Assembly: GCA_022579005.1 (NCBI GenBank)
Contig: MU401460.1
Coordinates: 125,886-189,885, forward strand
Direction of reading: 5' to 3'
Length of the DNA stretch: 64,000 nt
From: Poronia punctata
Lineage: Eukaryota; Ascomycota; Sordariomycetes; Xylariales; Xylariaceae
This document shows, piece by piece, positions 1 through 11,895 of the stretch (position 1 is its first letter; each line of letters starts with the position of its first letter). Position numbers and translations under genes: made by a program. The notes under the pieces were generated by a model. It ran no database searches, was not told the DNA's origin, and saw only the letters and a list, made by a program, of their open reading frames with translations.

Positions 1-212
1 GGTGGGGGGGGGGGCGGGGGGGGGGAGAAAGAAGATGATGGAAAGGGCGAAGTCGTGTCCATAACTAGATAGATAGATACGAGTAGATATATAGTTGTAT
101 ATATATAACCCCTTCTCATCCGTAACACAAAAGTGAGATTCTATATCGACATCGTCATCTCCTTCGCCCTAGGTACCTTACAGCCAGAAACAACAACAAC
201 AACACCAACAAA

Positions 213-3200
213 ATGCACGAGCGAGCCCTCCTAGCATCAAAACTAACAGGTCAACGCCTCATCATACCCTCCATGAGACCAATATTCAGTCATTGGCCTT
301 CGGGACAGAATGTCGATTACGAAGTAATCAGGACGGCTGTGAATAATCGAATTGCCTCGTAAGCCCCCTGCTTTCTCCTTTCTCCTTTTCACCCTTGGAT
401 ACTTCTTATCCTGTCGTTCATAAACTTATAGATTCCCCAACGGAGAATATCGCAAAGCTATCTACGATGCGAATCCAGCTCTTCTAGCCGCAAGGTATGT
501 ACCTATATCGTCCCTCTTCCCTATCACTCTTTCCTTTTCTTTTTTAAATAGGTTAACTAACGAGTGGGGAAAAACAAAAAAAAAAAAGATGGTGGCCAAC
601 CGCCCCCTCAAAACCCTACCAAACAATGACCGACCTAATAATCTGGTTCGGTCTCTGGGACGACGTGATCGAACAACAGAACATGATCCACGACGACCCC
701 ATCATCACAGCCACAGCCGAGAACCTAAGATCTTCCACCAAGGATTTCATTCGGCGGTCCTTGATGAACTTCTTGGAAGATGGGACCCAAAGAGAAGAAG
801 CGGAAGTGGAAGAGGAAGTAGTAGTAGATCCGGTGACATTGGGATTTCTACCTATTGCTGTTGAGGCTAGGGGGTTTTATAGTCGGGGTAAGTAAATGAT
901 TAATACCCCTCCCAAAACAAAAGAAGAAGAGGAAAGTGCTAACTAACTACTTAACTAACTACCCCCAGAAAAACTAACGATCCTCCTCGACAATTTCACC
1001 CGATACATCGACTCGACTCGTCTAGAAGCCGAGATGGAGCTGAGAAACGACGTTCCCAGTTTGAAGGAATATTGGGAAATGCGCATCTTGACGAGTGGGA
1101 TGGGGACTTTGTTAGGTCTTTCAGAGTAAACTTACCTATTCTCTTCTTTCTTCTTCTTTTTCGTCATCATTCAAATCTAACAATCTTCCCCCCTCTAACC
1201 CCCTAAATCTAGATACGCACTACAAGTCCAACTCCCGCTAGAATTCATCAAGTCCGAGGAATATAGCACGCTCTGGGTGACGACTATTATAATAAACTCC
1301 ATGTAACGTTTCCCTACTTCCTTTACCTTACCTTACCTAACACCCAAACATTCATTCAATCCATTCAATCTATTCATTCCATTTATTCCCCCCTACACTA
1401 ACATACATACATACTGTACCGGGAAAGGGTGGCAAGAAACAACCGTTGTTAGGTCCAACAACGCGGTCTAGTTATAAGAATGCTTTTTTTAGGAAACAAC
1501 TGTTGGTTAGAAAACAAGCGTTAGCTAGAAAAGAAGCGTTGGCGCGCTAGAAATGCGTAAGTAGGGGGTTTGCGTTTTTAGGTTATAGCTTACATTTTTA
1601 GGTTATAGGTTTACATTACACTATTATAAGTTTACTTTTTTAGTTTATTATAAGTAACTAATTAAATTGCAACTTATAGCTAATAAATAACTAGCTAAAT
1701 AACTTAAGTCTAACTATATAAATCTAGCTTTTTTAATATTATAAAGCACCCTTGTATACATTTTCTCTTTATTTTAAAAGACTTTGTTTTGTAAACTTCT
1801 AACTAAGTACTTTAGGTTGCATAATATTTTGTATAAACTTTTCTTTGCTTAGCCGTAGAAGTACCCTAACTATACTGTACTATTTAATTTTTTATAGTTT
1901 TTAAAAAACTAAAGGGGTTTGTATAAAAATTTGGTTAGATCTTGTTAATTTTGTTAGTTAATTAATTAATTAATTTATTTATTTATTAATTAATTTACTT
2001 ACTACTTGTTATATTAAATCTTATTTTTATAAATACCTTTAAAAAGATGTTAGCTTGGATTAAACAATTAAATGTAATTAACTTATATGTAATAAACAAC
2101 TTGTAGCATGGACTCTTATACTAAGAAGATGTTAAATTAGATTAAACAATTAATAATTAAATAGAGTTAACTTATATATAATAGACTTCTATTAAATAGA
2201 CTTTAATACTAAGAAGATGTTAGATTAAATTAAACAATTAATAATTAAATAAAGTCAACTTATATGCAATAGATTTGTTGTATAGACTCTTTTTTAAGAT
2301 AATATTAGATTAAATTAAATAATTAAATAAAGTTAACTTATATGCAGTACTTGTTATAACCTTATATTTACTGTATATTTTATTTAACTAGGACATAGGT
2401 TTCTTTGTTGTTATTAAAAGGTATAATATAAGGCTTTGCAGGCTTGATTGTAGTAATGCTAATAATTAAAAGGTTTTTTTTAGTTATAAGCAGTAATAAA
2501 AAAAGCTTATTAAGCTTACTAGTACGCTTTATTGGTATTATAATAGTAAAGATGTGCTTGGTACCTTAGACGTTAAAAATAAATATATAGTTGATATAAG
2601 CATAATAATTGCTGTAGTATTAAATAAAGTTGCTGATACTAAATATAAAACGGTTTTTTATTTTTTTAAAATTGATTTTTAATAGTTAGTTGCTATATAT
2701 ATCTTGCTTTTAGATGTGCTTTATAATATACTAAAACGCTTTTAAAAAGGGCTTTATAGCGTTAGGCCTTAAAAGTAGCTAACTAAGCTAATAAGCTTTA
2801 ATTTGTGCTAAGAGCTAAATAATTAAAACTAAAAAAAACAGTATATAGCATATATTTAATAGTATTAAACGCTAGCTTTTTAAACTATTTAAGTAGCGCT
2901 GTTTGTTTATAAGCGCTTAGGTAGTAGTTAGAAAAGCTGTAATTTATAAAGTAAGCTAATTAAAGGTGTTAAATAAAGGAGACTGTTATATTAATAGCTA
3001 AAACGAGTAGCAGTTTGTTTTAAATTGCGTAAGACAAGGTTTTTACTTTTTTAGCTAGGATCTTGTTAATAATAAAGGGCTTTAAATAAGTATTATTGCT
3101 AAAAAGAAGTATATTAAACTTAAAATTAGTTTATTTTTATAATACTTTTAATTTGTTTTTGTTAGTTTGTACTAATGCTTAATAAAAAAAATTAAAGCAC

Positions 3201-6200
3201 TTTAAGTATAGATCTTAAATATTTTAAGTTAAAGCTAGATTATTATAAAAAAACGCATTTTAAAAAATAAGCTAAATTATTAATTAGCTATTTAACTTTA
3301 TTAGAAATATTTTTTTAATATTTAAATAATTTGTTTTATATACGCAGCGCTTAAACTATTTGCAGCATTTAAAGTGTTAGTAAGCAGACAAGAACTGGGG
3401 ACATGCCTAGGTAAGGATAAAAGTAAAATGTATAGGAATTTAAAAACTTAAAATTATAGAACAGCTTTTATAAAGCTAGTTACGTAGACATTTTACTTAG
3501 ATATTTATTATTAAACAAATAGCTTTTATTAAAAAACAAAAACTTACTAGTATAAATCCTTACTTGTTAAAGTATTGCAATTTACTATTATAGCATACTT
3601 AGTAGCAAAGTTGTAATAATAAATTGCAATATATATATTAGGCTGTTAAATATTACTTATATATAAGAGCTTTATATTTAAGGCTAGTTTAGCGTCTTGC
3701 TTAGGAGTTGTAAGACTTATACCTTTAAAAGCTATACTTTTTATTTTAAAACTAGCTTTTAATATAGCTTTTAAAGCAAAGAAAATAAATATAATATAAT
3801 ATAAAGTATTAAACAATTTGCAACTTTAACGTACAATAACTTTTAGATTGGCGTACTTATTTAGTCTGGCCTTTGAACCTATAAGGACTGTTACGCTTAG
3901 CGCTATGTATACAAAGCACGTAATAATAAGCTATATAAGATTGCTATATTAAGTAGCGGTTATAAAAAAACCTGGCTTTAAATAAACTGGCTTTAGCTAT
4001 TGTTAAAAGAACACTAAAATAAAAAGACCTTATACTGCATAAGTAGACATTTTATAATTAAAAAGATAATATTTTAGTAATTGCAAACGCTAAGCTTTTA
4101 GCAGAAACTAAAAAGCACGCAACTTTAAAGTATATTTATTAATTATATTTGCTATTAAAATAGTATTGTAAAAAAAAAAATAAGCTAGGTTAAATAAACT
4201 GCTATATTTAAAGTAGCATAAATTATAAGGCTTTAATAAAATAATATTAAGTGCTAGTGTAATTGTTTGCAATGCTAAATAAGGGTTAGTTATACTTTAT
4301 TAGCTGCTATAAAGGTTTTGCTTTACGCTGCTTATTTTGCTTATAGTTTTTTGCATTTTTTGGACTTAAAAGTAATACTAGCTATAGGTTACGCTGTTAA
4401 ACTTTTTGTTAAAAGCTAGGTTTGCAAATAACTTGTGCTTAATACTAATATAATAATATTAATAAAACTTATAAGCGCAAGGGCTTTTAAAACTACTATT
4501 TTCTGCTTGCTATAGCATATTGCTAATAAAGACTATTGTTTATATGTATAAAAGTGTATTAACTTTGTTAATTTTCGTTATTATTTTTTTATTAAAGTTA
4601 ATAAAAGTTTTAAGTTTTTTAACTATATTACTAAAGTTTAAGCTATAAAGACTTAGTACTAAAAGAATAATATTTTTAAAATAAAGACAATTTTTTGCTT
4701 TTAGGCTATATAAGGTAATATAGTAGCTTAAAAGTAAGCGGTATAAGTTAAAAAAGACGCTAAATCTATTAATAAATATTTTTATAGGCAAAGATATTAT
4801 AAGTGCATTATTGAAATTTGTTTAATTTTATTTAGTTTTAAACATGCGTTTTTTATAATAATTAACTTTTAACTCTTTGTAAATAAAATGCGTATAGTAT
4901 AAAGAAACTAGTTTTTTTTTAGTAACAACAATACTATTTAAATTTACTTTTTTATGTTAACGCACAATGCGCTAAACATAATAAAACTAATTCTTTGTTT
5001 GTTTTATAACTTGAATATTGCTAACTTTAAAGAAAAAAATCTTTTTTTTTGCTTACCTCTGCTGCGTTTTTGCTTTAAAAAAACTTAGATTTTCTAGGCA
5101 TTTACTAAAGCTATAGTTTTTAAAAACATCTAGTCTAGCAAATGCTTTAATTTTAAAAATAAAAAGAAAATTATATCTTAAAATAAGCTTTTTTTTTTTT
5201 ATAAGCAAGTTAATAATAATCTTAAAAAGCTTTTTTAGCTTATTTATTATAAACATAAGCTAGATTTATAAAGCTAAAACTTTATTACTTTGCTTAGTGT
5301 AAGACTTAGCGCGCATATTGTACTTAAATCCTATAATTTTGCTAATATAGAGATTTATAGTGTCTTTGCTGTTGTTGTTAATAGAGTAATAGTAATACTA
5401 TATATTACTATATTTATAGTATAAAAAGTCTTTTAGAAAAAGTACAACGCTAAATGTAGACAAATAGGGATATACCTTATTAAAAAACTGCACAAAACTG
5501 GTTTAGGCTTGGGAATAAAATAACTTAAACAGAGCATCGATAAAAATTCCTAGCTTATAGTGCATGTTTTTTTAATAAATATTAAAAAAAATAAGATTAG
5601 CTGCTATAGTTAAAAGGTTAAAAAACGTAAGCTTTATAGTTATAATAAAGGTAATTTTAAGCTTTTTTTTGCTTACATTTTTTTTTGCTTTCCTTTTACC
5701 TTTATTTTTCTTTTTTTGCCGGTTGCTCTTTATTTTATAAAGGCGGTTTTAAAGGCTTTTTACTAGCTTATTACAGCAAGTATAAGCTTTGGTAAAAAGC
5801 TTTTTAGCTTTAAAGGAAATAGTAGCTTTATGTATATTTATAAAAAGAAAACGCTTTTAAAAGTAGTTGATTAAAGTTAAAAGCTGCTTAGGTAATTTGG
5901 TAATATTGTAAAGAACTTTACTGTTATAGGTAATAGTAAAAAAGATCTTTTGTAAAAACGCTTATTAATTATAACTTATGCTGTATAAGTCGGCATATGC
6001 TGCTAAAGCTTTTTTAAGCTTTAAAGTTTTTAAAAATCTGTTTTAGTATATAGGAACTAGTACTAAAGCGTTAGAGGCCCTATTTAATCTATTTTTTTTC
6101 TTTAGACTACCTATAGCTTTAAATAAATTATTAAATACTTTAAATAAAATTAATTTATACGCTAGGTTAATGTTAAGATTAATGGCCTTGTTATAGTTAG

Positions 6201-9200
6201 CAGCCTTTATTAGGTCTTAGTAATTAAGCTATACAGTGCAATCTTCGATAGCTTAAGCAAGCCCTTTATAAACATTGTTTAAGTTAATAATTACTAGTAC
6301 TTTAAAAATTAGCACGTGCTAAAACGCTATGCATCCTAATAAAAATTAAATCAGGCTAATAACTTACTATCTAGCTTATTAAACTTAGATTGTTTAAACT
6401 CGGACTTTGTAACCTTGCTATATATGTTGTTATTTATATTTTTTATTTCTACGCTTATTACACTAGTCTTGCTAATTATAACATCTTTATTACCTGCAGG
6501 TAAGCTTATAAGAAAGTTGCTTTAGTTTTTAAAGTATTTATACTTGTTAAAGACATTAAAGGTACTTTTAAGGCTTTTTATTATAAGGCTATTGTTAAGC
6601 TTATTGTTACTAATACCTTATAATTAGGCAAGTTGCAGCGCTTTAGGCCGATCAGGTGCTAGGTTAAACCCTTGTTGCTTTTAAGGCATAGCAACTAATT
6701 AATTTTTTTTAAGGCTTCCTAATTATAAAGCGCAGCAAAATAAAGCAAAAAAATTAGCTTATAATAGTTATTGCTAGTAGTAGTGTTTTAGTGTAAAAAA
6801 GATGTTAGTATAAAGGGTAGGTTGCGTATTAGAATTTTAAACTAAAAAGCTTATAAAAAGAAACCTTATAACTTTTACACTAAAAGCATTGCTTAAATAT
6901 AGTGCTACAACCCTTAGAGCATATATATTTAGCCTGTTTTGTTGTTGTTAGCTTAGCTAGTACTTATAACTTATACTTTTAACTATATTTTATACTTATA
7001 ACTATAACTTGTACTTATAAAGAAACTGTTTAGTATAGGTTATTAGTATGCTAAGTAAGTTTATAAGACTTATAAGTACTGACTTATATTTTTATAGTAA
7101 GTAAAAGTACTTATATATTTTAATTATTTATAAACTTGTTACTTGCCCTTTAAACAGCGCCGGTAAAGTACTGTTTTTTTATAGCTAGTATAATATATCT
7201 TATACTAGAGGATATATAGGTATATATAGCCTATACTAAAAAAGTTTTATTTAAAGAATCTCTTTGCTAACTTTTAGTTTTACTTTGCAGCCTTTTACTT
7301 TTTTTTTTCTTTTTTCTTTTTTTTTTCCTTTTTCTTTTTTTTTACTACTACTTATTTTAACTATACCTTGTAGCCGCTAGCAGAGGTATTTTAGTAAGTA
7401 TATATTTTTTTTTTAATGTTATAATTGCATTTTTATGGTTTTTTTATTATTTATATATTTTTGCAGTATATCTTGTTATGCTTTAGCTGTTGCCTAAGGC
7501 TACTTGTTTTATTGCTTTATATATTAATATCTAGCCTTTTATTTATATGTACTAACATTTTCTAGCTTTTTAATATATTTAGCAATATTTACTTTAAGTA
7601 GCTTTAAACTGCTAGATTATAGTAGTTAACGCTGCGCGCTTGCTTTTAAGCTAGGTAGTTATCTTTTTATACTTTTTTTAGTAAGTATAACTACTATTTT
7701 TATTATAATAGCTTTAACTTTAGCAGTTTTTATTTTTATAGCTTAGTAGTATATTTTAATTTAGCCCTTAAACTTTTTAAAGTACTTTAGGTAAAGGTAT
7801 TGCTATTTTTTTAATTTTAGCTTAAAATATTGCAATTTTTTTTACTTTTATAAAAATAGCTAAAAATGCTTAGCTTTTGTTAATAGCTAAGTTATTTAGC
7901 AAAAAACTGTTAAAAGCAAAAAAGGGAAAGATCATAATTAAAAATGCTTACTTAGGCATATTCTTGCTTTTAATTTAAAAAAACTTTAAAAAAATTATTA
8001 ACAACAGCGCTTTTAATACTAACTATATTTTATATTTATAAAAGCTTTTAATAGTAAAAGATAGCTAGTTTATTAAAATAAAGTCTAAGCTTGCTTATAA
8101 GCTTGCTAAACATTTTATTGCGTTTAGTATATTAAAATATGTAAGCTAAGCTATTAAAAAGTTGTTTTTTTAGCTTAACTGCTTTACTTAGGTTTTTTAT
8201 AAGATTTGCAAATATACTTTAAACACTATGCGTAACTAAAAATATAAGTTTATTTATAACAAGCTATATATAAGTGCTAAATAAGATTTATATTGTATTA
8301 TATTAATATTTTTATTTTAACTAGACTTACTTATATAAATTGCTTTAAAAGTACTTAAAGGTTAATAATATAAACATTAGACAGCGTATTGTGTTTTTTA
8401 CTAGTTGCTTTAACTAAAACGTGGCTAAGCTAATTTAAAGTAGCTTTATTTATATTTTTAATATAAAAAAGACTTTTTTTAGCTATAATACGCTTAGCGC
8501 TTAATACTTACGCAATGTTTTTATAAACATAAGCTTTAAGCTTTTACTTTTTATTAAGTTTAAGCTTGTAATAAACCTAAGCTTTAAATAAGATAGAAAG
8601 GCACCTTTAAGATAGGTATTAAACAAAAATCTTTGTTTTTAAGTTAATAAGCTTTTTAATAGTATGTGTATTAACTTAAAGTTTAACAAAATTAAGCTTA
8701 ATAAATTTAAATAGGTTGCTGACCCTGCTGCTTTTAAAAAGATACTTTAGCCTACTACTTAGCAAAAAGCGTTTAAAATTGCAGCAGAGCTTATATTTAA
8801 TAGCTTTTTTACTTTTAATTTTCTGCTTAGTACGCTTACTAATTTTTTAAAAGATAATACAAGTTTTTTTAAACAACGTTTTATAATGCAAACTTTTTAA
8901 AGACTAGGATATTAAATATAAGATAGTACCTAGGTTAACATTAAGCATTTTACTTTTAGTTTGCATTATATGTTAATTTAACTACTTTTGGGCATATAAA
9001 AGTTTATTTTAATTGGTTTACTTTAATTTAGTTGCTAAAAAACACTTTTTAAACTTTTTAGCTAAAACCTTGCATTGTTTATTATTAAAACTTGCAAATT
9101 TTATACGTTGTTGCCTTATAAACATATATTGTTTTTTTATTATAAGCAAACTTTACTTATTAATTTTTGCTTATAAGGATAGTTAACTAGTATAAGCTGC

Positions 9201-10876
9201 TGTACTTTAACTATAACGCTATTTAGTTCTTGCTAAATACGTAGCTATGCTACTAATAGTACTTTTAGTAACTTTGCTAATAGTAAAACTTTTTAATGTT
9301 AAGCTTTTTAAGGTGCTAGACTTAGTTTTTATAGTATATTAAGTAAGCGCGCAAGTTGCTAGCAAAGAAGTAGTAGTAAACGTAGCGCGTTTTTTTTGTA
9401 AGCTTTAATTAAAACATTTAATAAAGTTTTTAATAATTTTAATATTGCCTTTATTATAAGTAATTTAAAATTTAATAAGAATATAGATATTAGCAATAAA
9501 TATAAGTTGTAAACAATAAAAGGATTTAAAAGTCTTTTAGCAGCTTATTTAACTTAAGTTATTAAATATTGCTTTTAGTATTATTAAATTTATTAGTTTT
9601 TTAAGCTTTTTAAAGTGCTAAATGTTACTTATAGTATTTTTACTTAAAATACTGCCTTTATATTATATTTAGGCTATAGTTATTATATTATAAGAATTAA
9701 AATCGGTATTTTATTTTAATTATTTTATAATTATAGCTTTAGTTAGTTTATTTTATAAACTAAAAAAACCTATATATATTTTTTTTTTTGTAACTTGCTT
9801 TGCATATTACTTGCAATAGTTAATACCTTGTTGCTAGTTTATTTTAGTATTTATTAACTATAGTAACTAAACGCAAACTTTATTACTTTAGCAGTTATTA
9901 TAAAAAACGCACTTAATGCTACTCCTACTTTTAAGCAATAAAATAATATATATAATATTATAATAGCATTAATTAATAATAACTTTAATTAGTATTAAAA
10001 ATCTTTATATAAACAGGCGTAAAATCTAACTAAACATCAGTTTTTAGCTATTGCGCAACTATAAACAGCCAAAAATCCGACAACGCTAGTTTTCTAACCA
10101 ACGCTTCTTTTTTAGCCAACAATTAAATCTAAAAACAACGCTTCTTTCTCCGCAGCATTTCCCGCTATAGTACCTAACCTCAGAGTCAACGACCTCATAT
10201 CCCTAAAGAAAGAAATGGTAAATCCTCCCAATATTTCAAAACATACCTTACCTTACCTTGCCTACACAAGATTACTAAGGGGAAAGGAAAAAAAAACCAG
10301 AAAGCCAAGAGTGTCATCAACTCAGTAGCAATCCTCTTCCATCAAAACGACGACAACAATCTCGACGTCGCAGTAGATTTATCCCTACGACATCTAAGAC
10401 AACTAGTCCATCTCTTCGACCGTACCGCCGATGACGTGCTTTCTTCCTCCTCCTCTTCTTCTACTGACGCTGTAGCTCTTGTCATTGATCTCTTCCGGAC
10501 GGTCAATACGGGGAATCTTGAATGGAGGTGAGTAGTAGTAGTATTTCTTCTTCTTCTTCTTCTTTTTTTTCTCTTTCCCTCTTCCTTTTTTGTCATTATT
10601 ATTTGATAGATGATTTCCTCCCCCCCCCCCCCCCCCCCCCCTCCTTCTTGGTTTGATTCTTCCGGTTCCCCAGACCTAGGTTACCTCTTTTTCATTCCCC
10701 CCCCCCCCCCTCCCCGAAACTCAAACTCCTCTCCTCTCCTTGTTTATGATGATAATAAATGTACGCCAGAACTTATTAATACTAAATCATTTTGTGTATT
10801 TATTAGTGTGCATGCGAAGCGGTACGGAGTATCGCAGTATATCAGGGACGACGGTGCCATTGATCTGGTTCTGTGA
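213..10876 (+). CDS. class I terpene synthase (eight exons, transposon in intron 5)
   Basis: Predicted cyclase of a linear prenyl diphosphate. Exons 213-358, 432-494, 589-887, 969-1125, 1213-1302, 10184-10217, 10301-10527 and 10807-10876 have canonical GT-AG borders and sum to 1086 nt, giving 361 residues, the usual size of a fungal mono- or sesquiterpene synthase. Visible motifs are W-D94-D95-x-x-E98 (first Mg site), R208 in EYWEMRILTSG (diphosphate sensor), N254-D-x-x-S258-x-x-x-E262 (NSE Mg triad) and R344-Y345 near the C terminus. The 46-residue gap from R208 to N254 is the spacing known for this family. The NSE triad sits on a 34-nt exon directly after the transposon-bearing intron. No exon has a stop or frameshift. 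The substrate and product cannot be read from sequence. Whether the ~8.9-kb intron 5 is spliced is unknown, so the gene could be silent although its code is intact. Confidence 0.88.
1414..10170. mobile_element. RIP-degenerated DNA transposon with terminal inverted repeats
   Basis: An 8757-bp block lies inside intron 5 of the terpene synthase. Its ends form an imperfect inverted repeat: the left end CTGTACCGGGAAAGGGTG and the reverse complement of the right end CTATAGCGGGAAATGCTG agree at 14 of 18 positions. It is flanked by TA at 1412-1413 and 10171-10172, as expected of a TA target duplication. Inside each end are several inverted-orientation copies of a unit resembling AGAAGCGTTGGTTAG, such as might bind a transposase. 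The interior is extremely A+T rich, CpA is depleted and TpA abundant, and stops occur in all frames, which is the RIP signature. No transposase domain survives. The short frames inside (for example at 4540-4791 and 5053-5256) are low-complexity Lys/Leu/Phe strings and are not genes. The superfamily is left open. Confidence 0.8.
2044..2360 (+). repeat. four-copy ~81-88 bp tandem repeat inside the transposon
   Basis: The phrase AAGATGTTAG...ATTAAACAATTAA...TTAACTTATATG...GACTCTTA recurs with starts near 2044, 2126, 2214 and 2295. Periods are therefore about 82, 88 and 81 bp. The copies are diverged, mainly by transitions. This is a subterminal array on the left side of the element. Confidence 0.7.
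10620..10641 (+). repeat. 22-bp poly-C tract
   Basis: An uninterrupted C run lies in the last intron (10528-10806) of the terpene synthase. A second C run follows near 10697-10710. Confidence 0.95.
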
Positions 10877-11652
10877 TTCCCCTTTTACGGTGCCTGCCTT
10901 TTTTTTTATCCTTCTCCTTTTGAGGGGGTAATCCCCCGCAGCGATCAGCCTGGTTGGTCCAAGCCCATGTGCCAATGAAAGTACGCATAGATGCGTTCTA
11001 GATGCCAGTTGCGCAAGGATTGGGGTTGGGGTCCAGGGCCGGGGTCGGGTCGGGGTCAGGGTCGGGGTCAGGGTTCTTATCGCGTGGTTACGTCCATTCC
11101 CTGCATCAGCCGGTTGATAGATACCACCTAAAGACTTACTATGACAATATCCTCCTCAAAACGGCTGCATCAAGTGTATTTCTGGTTCACAACTCGATAG
11201 AAAAAGACACAGAATTCGTCAAGCCACTACTATGACGTGTGAATGGTGTTTGAGATATGGATATATTTATGTATGTGATAAAAGATTCGTGTGCGATAAG
11301 TGGTGAGAATGGCTTATATCCAGGCGCTTTCTTTAGTGAATGGTAGGCAAAGAGTCTCAGCTTCTCGTCCGACAAGCCAGTAGTTGATACATGGATAATA
11401 TTCCCAAACCAGGGTTCACCAAGCCCGAGTAACAGAACAAGATCCACAAAGCGAGGGTGTAGAGATGTAATGTAGAAAGGCGGGAAAACGGAGGAAAAGG
11501 GGGAAACGATTGAAGGGAGCTAATGTCGAGAAAAAAAGGTGTCCTAGGTATCCTCCGAGCCTGAGGGTATCCTTATCCGGCGGGGCTTCGGCGCATTCCG
11601 GTCTTGTGTAGATTTGGTAGGTCTTCCTCTTTTAGGTGTTGGTCTCATGCCC
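10877..11652. other. intergenic stretch without a recognisable gene
   Basis: This is the probable 3' region of the terpene synthase. It includes a G-rich array of GGGGTC/AGGGTC units at about 11025-11080, which could form a quadruplex. The frame at 11187-11447 on the minus strand has no recognisable features and is not called. Confidence 0.6.
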
Positions 11653-11895
11653 CTAGGAATTTCTCTGTACAACTCTACTCCGCGCAGCGAAGTGTTGGTT
11701 GATGATATGGTTTTTGAGTACGGCAATGGCTCCTCTACCCTCCCGCGCATCGGAGAACTCATTTCCGAACTCCTCCATCTTCTTGTCAAAGAAGTCGTCG
11801 ATGGACTTGATGATGTGTCTGACGGGCAACTTCTTGGTCCCGTCCACTATGATATAGGTCTCCTCATCTTCTATTTTGACGGTGTAGGAAGGCAT
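11653..11895 (-). CDS. small hypothetical protein, 80 residues, possibly frameshifted
   Basis: The ATG at 11895 has a favourable context (GCC before it). The product is a charged, protein-like sequence beginning MPSYTVKIEDEETY, with a probable helix rich in Asp, Lys and Glu in the middle. It belongs to no family I recognise. After about residue 68 the +1 frame stays open to about 11544 and reads a basic tail with K-R-G-R-P-T-K, resembling an AT-hook core, then S-G-S-E-D-T and a stop. This suggests either a missed splice or a frameshift near 11690 that separated a basic C-terminal tail. A transposon-silenced neighbourhood would fit a decaying gene, but that is inference. Confidence 0.4.
   Translation of the reverse strand: MPSYTVKIEDEETYIIVDGTKKLPVRHIIKSIDDFFDKKMEEFGNEFSDAREGRGAIAVLKNHIINQHFAARSRVVQRNS

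Noticed and set aside
4540..5256. Two minus-strand open frames in the A+T-rich block
   Set aside because: Translations are Lys/Leu/Ile/Phe/Asn strings with no motif, as expected of RIP-mutated DNA.
1..11895. Terpenoid biosynthetic gene cluster around the terpene synthase
   Set aside because: No P450, oxidoreductase, transporter or regulator gene lies within the visible flank. Any cluster would have to be to the left of the window.
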